This document shows positions 26,553 to 34,592 of a stretch of 64,000 nucleotides of DNA, in pieces; the first letter of the stretch is position 1; the number at the start of each line of letters is the position of its first letter. The DNA is from Streptomyces aureus (GTDB lineage: Bacteria > Actinomycetota > Actinomycetes > Streptomycetales > Streptomycetaceae). A program made the position numbers and the translations under genes. The notes under the pieces were generated by a model. It was not told the DNA's origin, ran no database searches, and saw only the letters and a program-made list of their open reading frames with translations. The stretch lies in NCBI RefSeq assembly GCF_000725495.1, contig NZ_JNZD01000007.1, forward strand, positions 62,001 through 126,000. The letters run 5' to 3'.

Positions 26553-27059
26553 GGCCGTACCGAGACCGATACTGCGAATGAATCCGAGTCGGGAAACCAC
26601 CTGTACACCAACCCGTAGTCCGACAAGATCACGCCTCCCTTTGCCTAGCGGTCCTCCCCCTGGATGGACGGGCCCGGCGCAGGCATCACACATGGGAGCA
26701 CCGCCGCCACGCCATCAACAGGTGTAGATGATCGAGGTAGACGGTAGCCCAGTCGAGCATGATGCAACAGGCATCTAGAGTCCCAGTTGTCACATATAGC
26801 TAGCTTTTGCCGTAAACGCCTGTAGATGAAAGTCGATGCGACTGCGAGAGCGAGGGTGTGACGGGGTCAGATTGAAGGTGAGGCCTACACCGCCGCGCAG
26901 GCCGTCAGCCGTGGAGGTTGCACCTCCATTAGGGGCACGCCTCAGGTACCTGGCTGGCCGGCTGAGCGGTAGGGAGCGAAAGGGGAGGGCGCGTAATTTG
27001 AAAGACATCAAGCTCGGATTCGCTATCGCTCGGTGACGCCAACGAGCTAGGGTCGCGAC
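26553..27059. other. A+T-richer intergenic region of the island
   Basis: This 507-base gap between the divergent excisionase-like gene and the recombinase fragment is clearly lower in G+C than the core chromosome (for example around 26760-26830). Short open frames occur but none has a convincing ribosome binding site or recognisable homology. It probably holds the element's regulatory region. Confidence 0.4.
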
Positions 27060-27623
27060 ATGACAACGAGCGAAGCAGAGCAGAAACCCCTCCTACCTAT
27101 AACGGTCGCGCGAGCCGCCCTTCAGAGCACCCGAAGCGACCAACTTCTATATGCGGCAGCTTCGCTATTGCTGCTTGCTGGACTACGGAGGGGGGAGGTA
27201 TCGGGGCTTCTTGTTGGGGACTGGTTGTCAGGCAACGAACCCCGCGTGACGATACGAGGGAGGCGGCGAGTTCGGGATATTCGAGTAGCAGCAACTGCAG
27301 CCGAGGCTGTTGACGCTCAGCTGGCGGTGGCGCAGGCCGAGCCGGACGAACCGCTGCTATTGGGATTGCAGACGGCTAGGAATTCTCCCTATCCACTATC
27401 GCGACTTTTCCGGGCGCGGACGCGAGAAGCTGGTCTCGACGTAACGGTGTCCGATCTACGCCGAGCCGCAATAGCAGCAGCAGTGAGGAGAGGAGAGCCC
27501 CTGGCGCACATAGAGGCGTACTTCGGGCTGTCGAAAGCGGCAGCAGATAGGCAACTGGTAACCACGGCTGAAGGATACGACAGGGAGATCGCGGCTCTAC
27601 TGGAAGAGGAATTCGTTTCCTGA
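27060..27623 (+). CDS. Tyrosine recombinase-like catalytic fragment
   Basis: A 187-residue protein matching only the C-terminal catalytic half of tyrosine recombinases: LLLLAGLRRGEVSGLLVGDW (first Arg), VTIRGRRRVRDIRV (beta region), then VSDLRRAAIAAAVRRGE with Asp where the catalytic His is expected, and AYFGLSKAA. The final Tyr region is degenerate (TTAEGYDRE). It lacks the arm- and core-binding domains. Comparable short proteins occur widely in streptomycetes, so it may be a domesticated regulator rather than a broken gene. Recombinase activity is doubtful. Confidence 0.6.
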   Translation: MTTSEAEQKPLLPITVARAALQSTRSDQLLYAAASLLLLAGLRRGEVSGLLVGDWLSGNEPRVTIRGRRRVRDIRVAATAAEAVDAQLAVAQAEPDEPLLLGLQTARNSPYPLSRLFRARTREAGLDVTVSDLRRAAIAAAVRRGEPLAHIEAYFGLSKAAADRQLVTTAEGYDREIAALLEEEFVS

Positions 27624-27766
27624 GTTCCGCGGGGCCCGTGATTAGAGCGGTCGCCGCCTTCTCGATCTCGCGGCAGTTGGGCGCACCCAGCGCTCTTTAA
27701 GGAGCGATAGTTGAGAACCTGCCCGGCCCGTGGCGCCGCCACAATGTTAGGCGAGGTACAGGTTGG

Positions 27767-28651
27767 CTAACCGACGGCTTTCCATCCCCATGGCCGAGGT
27801 CCTGCGAATCCGCGTACGCATGCAATTCGATATTTTGCCTGCCCCAATACTATTGGGTCGTCATTGGCTGCTTGCAGTGCGAATGAGGTAAGCCGAAGTT
27901 CTCTTATATCCCTCAATATGGGATAGCCGACCCATTCCATCACGTCATGTCCGTACGCCTCGCAGAATTTTTTGTAGGCAGAACGAGAGATCTTGCCGAA
28001 CGTGTCGGCTGCCACTGCAGTTGAAGTCAAATCCCACTCCGGTGGGCCCACCGCAGTGCGCTCAAAGTCCATCAGAAAAACCCCGTCAGAGGTAACTGCT
28101 GCGTTCCCACCCCAAGCGTCCCCATGGATCACGCATCTGCGTAGGCCGGAGGGGAGCTCCGTCCACGCCGCCTGGAGCTCCTCAAGCCGGTGCAGGAGCC
28201 ACGCTTGATCTCCCTGATCAATGGCTTGAGCACCTCCGATACGGTCCGCGATCCGTACGAACGGCGCTATCTCTCCCAGAGTGAAGGGTGGGGATGGGAG
28301 TTCATGCAGTCGGCGTAGGAGTGGGGCAAGGTCCGATTCGTCTCCTGCGCGGTGTGGCGGTAGCTCTTCCCAGAATGTTGCTGTGCGCCCATCGACGGTT
28401 ACGGGTTGGTCTCTGTCCAGTGGCCGTACGGCTGGCACGCCGTTCTGTGCAAGCCACCGCGTGACCTGTACTTCGCGAGCCGCAGCCGTAGATTGTCCTT
28501 GACGGGCAATGCGCACGACGATTCTTCCAGGAAGACGCCATAGGTCGTTCTCGGCCAGTCGAATGGGCTCCGCACCGTCTGGACTGAGGCCGACCGCCTT
28601 CACGATCTTTTCGAGAACAACGAACGACTCTTGGATGCGAGGAGACGTCAT
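27767..28651 (-). CDS. APH-family phosphotransferase
   Basis: A 294-residue kinase of the aminoglycoside phosphotransferase/choline kinase superfamily. The catalytic loop is VIHGDAWGGNAAV (about residue 178) and the metal-binding Asp is in FLMDFERTAVGPPEWDL. The N-terminal lobe has VVRIARQG near the ATP site. The substrate is unknown; such proteins phosphorylate small molecules or sugars as often as antibiotics. The ATG overlaps the stop of the upstream HTH-TPR regulator by four bases, so the kinase depends on that gene for translation. Confidence 0.82.
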   Translation of the reverse strand: MTSPRIQESFVVLEKIVKAVGLSPDGAEPIRLAENDLWRLPGRIVVRIARQGQSTAAAREVQVTRWLAQNGVPAVRPLDRDQPVTVDGRTATFWEELPPHRAGDESDLAPLLRRLHELPSPPFTLGEIAPFVRIADRIGGAQAIDQGDQAWLLHRLEELQAAWTELPSGLRRCVIHGDAWGGNAAVTSDGVFLMDFERTAVGPPEWDLTSTAVAADTFGKISRSAYKKFCEAYGHDVMEWVGYPILRDIRELRLTSFALQAANDDPIVLGQAKYRIACVRGFAGPRPWGWKAVG

Positions 28652-30024
28652 GCTTGAACAGTAGTGCGGATGCGTTCGCGTAGATCAGCGACTCCGGCAC
28701 TCCGGCTGCGTGAAGCCGCGATGCGTCGCAACTCTTGTACATCGTCAACGGCGCGCCGAGAGCGAAGACGTCCGACCTCGTCGAGGGCGCGGTGACCAAC
28801 TGTCACGGCTTCCTGGGGGTCGCCGGTGGCCATTCGGAGTGAGGCGAGCTTCGTCCCGGAAAGCGCACGGGACCGCACGTATCCGTCTCCGTGCTCCGCG
28901 ATCGCGATTTCCAGACGCTCGGCTGACGCAGCTGGAGAGTGGCCGGCGAGGAGCGTCAGGTCGAAGAGCGCGTGGCCCGTGTCCCCATGATGCTGCGCGC
29001 GGTCGTAGTAGCTCATCCACGGGGCATCCTCACCTACCGTGGCTTGAGCGAAGATCTCATCTGAACGGCCGATCGCTCGAACTGCTTCGTCGATGTCCCG
29101 CATTTTGGCGAAGGCGCGGGCACGGGCGTTATGCAGCATCGCCTGCTCCTTCGGCGTCAGACGATCGGAGCGCACCAGGCCGTTCTCTGCGTGAGTCAAT
29201 CCGTCGTCTGGTTCTCCGATCCAGATTGCCTGACGAGCCAGCCAGTTCATCGCTGACGCCCGGAGGTGCCAATTTCCGGCCCGTTCAGCACACTCGACGC
29301 CAGCGCTCAGGTAGAGCCGCGCGTCGTCGTGCTCGTACGCATCGAATGCGCTCGCTCCCATAACGACAGCGAGGCGGCCAACCGCGGTGAATAGCTCGGG
29401 CTCTAGGCGACCCGGGCACCGCACACCAAGCAAAGACGTGGCCCAACGATAAAGACCAATCGACGCGCTACGGACCAGACCTACACCTCCGTACTGGTTA
29501 TCCCACCGAGCAAGAAGGGCCGAAGCCATCCAGACCTGCTCGACGTCGTCTCTACGGATGACCTTTGGCAACGAGGCGCTGTCAGGGGTTGCCAACCCCA
29601 GGGGGCTCAGCAAGGCGGCGCCACCAGCGAGGAACGATCGACGTTCCACGTCACTCCCATCGACGTCAGGATGCGTCTTTGCCCCTAGCGTGCCCGGTCC
29701 GGCGAGGTTCGAGGCCTGCGCCGAAGGCTCGGACTGGCGTTTGTCCGCATCGCGGCTCTGGTTGTCCGCATTCGCTTCGACACGACGCCAGAGCCGCCGC
29801 AGCGCCCCTCGTGCGTCAAGTGCATCATCGAACGAAGCCGCCAGGCTCGCGTTGCACGACCGCTCCCCCTTCTCGATCCTCTGGATGGAGGACCCGCTGA
29901 GCTGCACCATTGCCCCGAGGGACGTAGTTGAGAGGCCCCGTAGCTCACGCCAAGTTCGCAGTTCCACCCCGAACCAATGCGCCATGGACTGCGAGTCATC
30001 GAGAGGCTTGGGCTTCTGTGGCAT
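28648..30024 (-). CDS. XRE-family HTH regulator with TPR-like C-terminus
   Basis: A 458-residue regulator. The N-terminal Cro/C1 HTH (about residues 15-70) includes LRTWRELRGLSTTSLGAMVQ and SSIQRIEKGER. A linker with a Tat-like or lipobox-like remnant (RRSFLAGGAALLSPLGLA, about residue 128) follows, then helical TPR-like repeats (about 160-430). This architecture is common in large Streptomyces ligand- or peptide-sensing regulators. A 12-base inverted repeat lies 20 bases upstream of its start, and two more ATGCGGAC octamers lie inside its coding sequence. It is coupled to the kinase gene downstream. Confidence 0.8.
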   Translation of the reverse strand: MPQKPKPLDDSQSMAHWFGVELRTWRELRGLSTTSLGAMVQLSGSSIQRIEKGERSCNASLAASFDDALDARGALRRLWRRVEANADNQSRDADKRQSEPSAQASNLAGPGTLGAKTHPDVDGSDVERRSFLAGGAALLSPLGLATPDSASLPKVIRRDDVEQVWMASALLARWDNQYGGVGLVRSASIGLYRWATSLLGVRCPGRLEPELFTAVGRLAVVMGASAFDAYEHDDARLYLSAGVECAERAGNWHLRASAMNWLARQAIWIGEPDDGLTHAENGLVRSDRLTPKEQAMLHNARARAFAKMRDIDEAVRAIGRSDEIFAQATVGEDAPWMSYYDRAQHHGDTGHALFDLTLLAGHSPAASAERLEIAIAEHGDGYVRSRALSGTKLASLRMATGDPQEAVTVGHRALDEVGRLRSRRAVDDVQELRRIAASRSRSAGVADLRERIRTTVQA

Positions 30025-30043
30025 GGTTTCCCCCTCGACAGTC

Positions 30044-30084
30044 TGATGCGGACAGTTTGCCGCTCACATCCGCTGTCCGCATCA
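30044..30084. promoter_or_regulatory. 12-bp inverted repeat upstream of HTH-TPR regulator
   Basis: TGATGCGGACAG (30044-30055) and its exact complement CTGTCCGCATCA (30073-30084) are separated by 17 bases. They lie 20 bases upstream of the regulator start at 30024, where an operator would be expected. The two half-sites are about 29 bases apart centre to centre, near three helical turns. Confidence 0.65.
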
Positions 30085-30221
30085 GCATCTCCGGAGAGTG
30101 GTTTGGCTCTCTGGGAGAGCAGCGAACCGGCTTAGTCAGTCAACACCCGGCATGGTTCATCTCAAGCTGGCTGGCGCCGAGTTGACGGTGCCCCAGGTTC
30201 CACCCGGAGTGAAGCGTCTGC

Positions 30222-30349
30222 GGCGCGGGTCCCGTTGAACTGGTCCTAGAGCTACCGTCTTGAGCAACGTCGGCCCGGCAGCCGTACGGCTGCCGGGCCC
30301 ACGGTGCTCAAGACGGGAGCTCTAGGACCAGGTAAACGGGACCCGCGCC
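30222..30349. repeat. 128-bp near-perfect palindrome overlapping DUF397 3' end
   Basis: The sequence is symmetric about 30285/30286: 59 of 64 positions in the arms pair, and the mismatches fall near 30237, 30239, 30254, 30267 and 30271. The right arm encodes the last 14 codons of the minus-strand DUF397 gene; the left arm carries the same codons on the plus strand without any upstream gene. The central 28 bases form a strong G+C hairpin. It could act as a terminator, but an inverted duplication of this length is unusual. Confidence 0.9.
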
Positions 30350-30445
30350 CTTCACCCGCATGGCAGCAAGGAAGGCGGCCTCTACGCAGTCCGTTGACGG
30401 TTGGCCGCTGTAGCTGCTTTTGAACCAGTTGAGCTGTTCGATCAC
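30308..30445 (-). CDS. DUF397 family small protein
   Basis: A 45-residue protein starting MIEQLNWFKSSYSGQPSTDC, the signature of DUF397, with the conserved DCVEAA motif. DUF397 proteins are usually 60-70 residues and are encoded next to DUF5753-type HTH regulators, as here; some behave as antagonists of the partner regulator. The usual VRDSK block is missing and the C-terminus lies in the palindrome, so the gene looks rearranged at its 3' end. GTG at 30445 has GAGGAAG about 7 bases upstream and starts 13 bases after the regulator's stop. Confidence 0.8.
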   Translation of the reverse strand: MIEQLNWFKSSYSGQPSTDCVEAAFLAAMRVKGAGPVYLVLELPS

Positions 30446-30458
30446 TTGTCTTCCTCGT

Positions 30459-31361
30459 TTAGGCGCGCAGGTGCGTCTTGCGGGCCTCGGCGATCATCTC
30501 GGCCGAGGATTCTATCGGGAGGGCTTCGGCGTGCAGGTAGTCGAACGCTGCCGAGTACAGGCGACGTTCATCGTCTTGTTCCAGGTACAGCGAACCTGAA
30601 GTGTTTTCTGCGTAGATGACGTCGAAGGCGGGGTCGGCGGCCCCGAGAATGATGAAGCCCGTCAGTGCCGCTGAGTACGCGCCTCGATCGAAGGGCAGGA
30701 CCTGCACAGTGGTGTCAGGTGCCGAGCCGCGTTCGAGTAGGTGATCGAGCTGCTCGGCCATGACGTCGGGGCCTCCGACTCGGCGACGGAGGACGGACTC
30801 GTCGAGGAGGACGTGATACCGAGGGCGGCTCGGCTGGTCGAGCAGCTGCTGCCGTCGCATGCGGGTATCGAGGAAGGAGTCGACTTGCCCCGGCGGCAGC
30901 TCGTAGCCCGGAGTGCTCTTGATTGACCGAGCGTATCGGCCTGTCTGCAAGAGTCCAGGAACAACGCTTGAAGCGAACTGTCGGAGGCATGTGGCCTCGT
31001 TCTCCAAGGCGATCAGCATGCCCAATGTGCTTGGCACGGATCCCGCACCCGGCACCCACCATCCGTTTGTGGCCTTGGATGTCTTGGCTAGCTCGACCAG
31101 CGCCTCGCGTTCTTCGTCGGAAGCCCCGTAGACCCTGCAGAGTTGGTCAACTTGGTTCCAGCGAACGTTTCCCTTGCTGGTCTCGTATCGGCTCACTGTG
31201 GCTTTGGAAACGCCGGCGCGCTCGCCAGCTTCCTCGGCGCTGAGGCCTGTGGATCTGCGCAGCTCCAGCAAACGGAATGCCAGCTGACGGCGGCGGGTCG
31301 TCGGGCCGGGACCTTGAGTCGACTCGACGGCTCCCCTGGAGCCGTGCGGCTCGTCGGTCAT
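30459..31361 (-). CDS. XRE-family regulator with DUF5753 domain
   Basis: A 300-residue regulator of the Scr1/WhiJ-like type common in streptomycetes. The HTH is at about residues 27-80 (LRRSTGLSAEEAGERAGVSK, then ATVSRYETSKGNVRW). The DUF5753 domain follows (about 110-290), with the typical FASSVVPGLLQTGRYAR and VQVLPFDRGAY motifs. These proteins usually work with a DUF397 partner, present immediately downstream. ATG at 31361 has GAGGGGG upstream. An imperfect palindrome about 110 bases upstream could be its operator. Confidence 0.88.
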   Translation of the reverse strand: MTDEPHGSRGAVESTQGPGPTTRRRQLAFRLLELRRSTGLSAEEAGERAGVSKATVSRYETSKGNVRWNQVDQLCRVYGASDEEREALVELAKTSKATNGWWVPGAGSVPSTLGMLIALENEATCLRQFASSVVPGLLQTGRYARSIKSTPGYELPPGQVDSFLDTRMRRQQLLDQPSRPRYHVLLDESVLRRRVGGPDVMAEQLDHLLERGSAPDTTVQVLPFDRGAYSAALTGFIILGAADPAFDVIYAENTSGSLYLEQDDERRLYSAAFDYLHAEALPIESSAEMIAEARKTHLRA

Positions 31362-31824
31362 GCGGCCCCCTCAGGACATCGTGCTTCCAGTGTCAGGTTC
31401 AGCTCGTAGTAGCCACAAGGAAGTTACACGGCGGAACGGCCACAGCGTTATGGGCCTGGCAACTCGCGGATCGCTCATGCGGACACTTCCGCCATGAGCG
31501 TTACGTGGGGAGCGGTACGCGCTGCATACTCCACGTCAGCCGTTCCATCAGTAGTTGCTCGGGGACGGTGAGCGATCTCGATCCGAGTGCGTCACCCCCA
31601 CCGCGAGGACAGCCGCCATGATCCCTTCCTCTCAACTCCAACCTGCCGCGTCTCTTAGATGTGACACGGGGATAGACGACGGAGTTGATGACGGAGTGAC
31701 CACACGAGCGATCCCCGCTGATTGGCTCCAGACCGGACAGATTCGACGCGCGATCGACGAACCGTTGCGATGTGATGGAGCTGAAAGCAGCTTGATCGAC
31801 TTCGGCGTCAACCACACTGCCGAG
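31362..31824. other. Intergenic region upstream of DUF5753 regulator
   Basis: A 463-base gap between two minus-strand genes. It should carry the regulator's promoter, and a palindrome near 31472-31500 is annotated separately. A plus-strand frame beginning near 31619 has a fair ribosome binding site but runs antisense through the next two genes and has no recognisable product, so I do not call it. Confidence 0.4.
31472..31500. promoter_or_regulatory. Imperfect palindrome upstream of DUF5753 regulator
   Basis: CGCTCATGCGGA and the complementary TCCGCCATGAGCG face each other around CACT, with a single unpaired base. The half-site contains ATGCGGAC, the same octamer as in the inverted repeat at 30044-30084. 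It lies about 110 bases upstream of the regulator start, consistent with a promoter operator. Confidence 0.55.
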
Positions 31825-32349
31825 TTAGCGTTCGGAAGCGTCTCGCCAATAGTCGTTCAGCATCTGGCTCGGCCAAGAGGGCTGCGTAATGGGGCCGCGG
31901 GGGAGCATCTCCTCGAAAACCGCTACCAGATCGACCACGAGTGTGCCGTCATCTGCATCGAGATCGGTGACATGCAGATCGTGCCCTTCAACACGCAGCA
32001 GCCGTGGGAACGACGTAGCGAGTCGGGCCGGCCGTCGGTGGTTGTGGTGCACGAAGGTCCCCGTTGCCGGCCAAGCCGGATTGTCACGAGGGCTGCGAGC
32101 GTGGAGTGCAACGTCGTCGGGCGATCCGAAGTTAAAGAACCAGGTGACCTGGAGATGGGAGAACTCCTCGATCCCCTGCAGCGTCTCCACCGGGTAGTCC
32201 GGATGCAACCGAATGATCGATTCCACACCGCCCTTGAAGTCGTCGAGCCGCCCGGTGTGACCGCCAACCACAGTGGCGATCACAGGCACTTCAATGGACT
32301 GTGCGGACACAACCTTCCCCTTCTCAAAATCGAGCAGGGCGAGACGCAC
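31825..32349 (-). CDS. TrmO/TsaA-like (UPF0066) methyltransferase family protein
   Basis: A 174-residue protein of the TrmO family, which in other bacteria methylates N6-threonylcarbamoyladenosine in tRNA using SAM. It shows HPDYPVETLQGIEEFSHLQV and WFFNFGSPD, corresponding to the family's GFEHxxVxxWF block, and a conserved HARSPRDNPAWPATGTF region. It is a diverged accessory copy, so the target may differ. It lies 36 bases downstream of a large regulator gene in the same orientation. Confidence 0.7.
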   Translation of the reverse strand: MRLALLDFEKGKVVSAQSIEVPVIATVVGGHTGRLDDFKGGVESIIRLHPDYPVETLQGIEEFSHLQVTWFFNFGSPDDVALHARSPRDNPAWPATGTFVHHNHRRPARLATSFPRLLRVEGHDLHVTDLDADDGTLVVDLVAVFEEMLPRGPITQPSWPSQMLNDYWRDASER

Positions 32350-32385
32350 GGTTGCATCGTGCTCGTCCTCGCCACCACGGCGCCG

Positions 32386-33771
32386 TCAGGCTACTCGTTC
32401 GAGCACGGCCTTGGCTCGCTCGTCGATCTCTGCTACCGCCGTGATCTGACGGTTCCGGAAGGGAGACAGCACTGTGCGCATGTTCACGACAGCATCGCGT
32501 GCTCTTCCCGACTGGACGCCTTCCATGGCATCAAGAGCCTGTGCCCACGTGTGGCAGGCTGCCTCGACGTTGCCCTGCTTGGCCTGCACAGTGCCCATGT
32601 AGCCCAGTGTCACAGCATGGGTCCGGCTGAACGTGTCGGCCTTCCTTGTCAGCACGCTGCTATTGAACTCGCGAAGGGCCCCTTCGAGGTCACCGAGGGT
32701 CCACAAGGTGCGCGCAGTTTCGTGAGCCAGCGAGGCTTGTTGGAAAAACCACACCCGGGGGGGATCTTCGTCGCCGGGCCGGGCGGCAGCGAGGTCATCC
32801 TCGGCCCGGAGGAGGGCTGCAATCGCCTCACGCTTCTGTCCGTCGGTCGCGAGGCTGCGTGCCTGCACGACGCCGAGCAGCGCGCGCTCCCGAGGTGTTG
32901 CCAGGGTGTACCGCTTACGGTCCACCGAAGCTGCCGCAAGTCTCACCCCTGCCCTGGGATGTCCCAAATCGGTTGCCTGATGGGCCATTGCGCGCAGAAT
33001 GTGCCCAGCCAGCGGGGCTTCATCGGCCTCGGCTGCGAGCTTCAGGGCCAGTGTGAAGTAGCGGCGTGCTGCTTCGTGTTGCGAAGCGTCGAAGCTCATC
33101 CAGGCGGCCACGTACACGGCTTCGGAGGCGGCGGCAAGAAGGTCACGGCGTATCTCTTCGTTCGTGAAGACCCCGCCGACGTATCGAGCGACGTCGTCGA
33201 GGATGTACTGCCGCAAGGCGGTGCGACCGTCCATCCCGCCGTGCCGTTGGTCTCGCTTGGAGAAGAACTCGGTCATCTCTCGTACGGCAGCGACCTCGCT
33301 GGCACCGATCCGACGGCTCGTTGCCGCAGCACGGGCTCTGGCCCGCTCTGGGGCGTCGTCCCACCACTGCTGCCCGGGCAACACAAGGCCACCTACCGAG
33401 TAGGCGGCGCCAGCCAGCAGTTGGCGGCGTTCCAAGTCCACGTCGCTTCTCCCCAGATCCACCAGCGCGGTCAATGTATCGACGCGCCATTCGGATGCCG
33501 GGGCGCCCTCGGGAGTCGATGCCGAGAGCCCAATTTCCGCCAGTGTGACCGGGCGTTGCAACCGCCTGGACAACGTCTCGCACAAGATACGGGGTGCCCT
33601 GCCGGTAGGGCGTGTTCCGGAGATCCACATCGCGATGTGCGAACGGCTCGTGTTGAACAGTTCGTCCGCACCGACCTCCGCAGCAACCCTGACTACAGCC
33701 GCGGCAACCACGGGCTGCGACCAGCCAGTCTCCGCGATCACAGCGGCCAGTTGCTCGTTCCTACGTGCCAT
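32386..33771 (-). CDS. Large HTH-type regulator with TPR-like repeats
   Basis: A 461-residue protein. The N-terminal region (residues about 1-80: RNEQLAAVIAETGWSQPVVA, followed by HIAMWISGTRPTGRAPRIL) resembles an atypical HTH, followed by a Tat-like stretch (RRQLLAGAAYSVGGLVLPG) and long helical TPR-type repeats to the end. It is the same overall architecture as the regulator at 28648. ATG at 33771 is preceded by GGGGACG. A small inverted repeat CGTTC-N6-GAACG lies about 11 bases upstream of the start. It is likely co-transcribed with the TrmO-like gene. Confidence 0.75.
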   Translation of the reverse strand: MARRNEQLAAVIAETGWSQPVVAAAVVRVAAEVGADELFNTSRSHIAMWISGTRPTGRAPRILCETLSRRLQRPVTLAEIGLSASTPEGAPASEWRVDTLTALVDLGRSDVDLERRQLLAGAAYSVGGLVLPGQQWWDDAPERARARAAATSRRIGASEVAAVREMTEFFSKRDQRHGGMDGRTALRQYILDDVARYVGGVFTNEEIRRDLLAAASEAVYVAAWMSFDASQHEAARRYFTLALKLAAEADEAPLAGHILRAMAHQATDLGHPRAGVRLAAASVDRKRYTLATPRERALLGVVQARSLATDGQKREAIAALLRAEDDLAAARPGDEDPPRVWFFQQASLAHETARTLWTLGDLEGALREFNSSVLTRKADTFSRTHAVTLGYMGTVQAKQGNVEAACHTWAQALDAMEGVQSGRARDAVVNMRTVLSPFRNRQITAVAEIDERAKAVLERVA

Positions 33772-33912
33772 CCTGCGTCCCCGTTCACAAGAGAACGATT
33801 TTTGACGGGTTTGACGGCATCGAGGACTGGCCGGGGATACCAACCCGTCGTCATTCACGGTTCGCTCAAGGTCAACGAAACCACCATCTGCCTTTGCCCG
33901 GGAGGAAATCCG
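33772..33912. other. Divergent promoter region
   Basis: This is the region between the minus-strand regulator and the plus-strand operon beginning at 33913. It contains the inverted repeat CGTTC-N6-GAACG (33782-33797) next to the regulator start. Confidence 0.4.
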
Positions 33913-34164
33913 GTGAAGACCAGCCACGCGTCTGGTGCCGACGCCGGGACCAATCCCGGCGCCTCAACAACTGCTACCGCCGTCTCGGGGGGCGAAAGAG
34001 GGCTGGGCGCCGCCGTCCGCTCAGGTACGAGCAGCCATGAGTCAAGCATGAAGCAGCCTCAGACACAGGACGACTGCATCGACATGGCGAGCAGTGCCGC
34101 GCGACCGACACAGGTCCTTCGCCGCGCGTTCCTCCATACCGCCCTCCGGGAGGCCCACCGATGA
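33913..34164 (+). CDS. Small Ser/Thr/Ala-rich ORF coupled to ATPase gene
   Basis: An 83-residue open frame starting with GTG at 33913, 6 bases after GGGAGGAAA, a near-ideal ribosome binding site. It ends by overlapping the start of the following kinase-like gene (ATGA). The sequence is low-complexity at first (Ser, Thr, Ala, Gly) and ends with a basic helix (PTQVLRRAFLHTALREAHR). No family is recognised. A hairpin (33942-33961, arms of 8 bases) lies within it. The ribosome binding site and stop/start overlap argue that it is translated, but the composition leaves doubt. Confidence 0.4.
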   Translation: MKTSHASGADAGTNPGASTTATAVSGGERGLGAAVRSGTSSHESSMKQPQTQDDCIDMASSAARPTQVLRRAFLHTALREAHR

Positions 34165-34592
34165 GTTCTGCGACAGCCGTCTCACCGGCTGATGCGACAC
34201 CGAGGTCATTGACCTCGCGCGCTTTCGAGGCGGCCATCGATCCGGACCCCGTGTACGTCGCCGACATACGGCACACGACTGCGCTAGTCATGCGGCAGTG
34301 GGACATGCCCGAAGGAGTGGTGGGCGACGTCCTGCTCGTCGTCTCCGAACTGGTCACGAACGCGATCGAGCACGGCCGGGGATCTGTGCGCCTGCGCGTT
34401 TGCCACGACGAAGGCGAACTGCGCATCGAAGTGACCGACGACAACCCGGCCGCGGCTCAGCTTGGCACCGTAAGCGAAGACGGCGAGAGCGGCCGTGGCC
34501 TGCTCCTGGTCGCCGTTCTCTCTCGGGACTGGGGAGTGAGCGACGACGGTCGAACCACCTGGGCAACGTTCCGTCCCCGGAGGAAGTCGTGA
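34161..34592 (+). CDS. Histidine-kinase-like ATPase (anti-sigma-factor RsbW-type)
   Basis: A 143-residue single-domain ATPase of the HATPase_c_2 family, used in streptomycetes as anti-sigma-factor or regulatory serine kinases. The N box is LLVVSELVTNAIEHGRG, the G1 region VTDDNPAAAQ and the G2 region GESGRGLLLVAVLS. ATG at 34161 is preceded by GGGAGG. It overlaps genes on both sides by 1-4 bases in a run extending to the glycosidase. The partner sigma factor or anti-anti-sigma is not nearby. Confidence 0.85.
   Translation: MSSATAVSPADATPRSLTSRAFEAAIDPDPVYVADIRHTTALVMRQWDMPEGVVGDVLLVVSELVTNAIEHGRGSVRLRVCHDEGELRIEVTDDNPAAAQLGTVSEDGESGRGLLLVAVLSRDWGVSDDGRTTWATFRPRRKS

Noticed and set aside
31555..34164. 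869-codon plus-strand open frame through two minus-strand genes
   Set aside because: It lies antisense to the TrmO-like and HTH-TPR genes, which have clear family motifs. Only the last 83 codons, past those genes, have a ribosome binding site and were kept as a small candidate.
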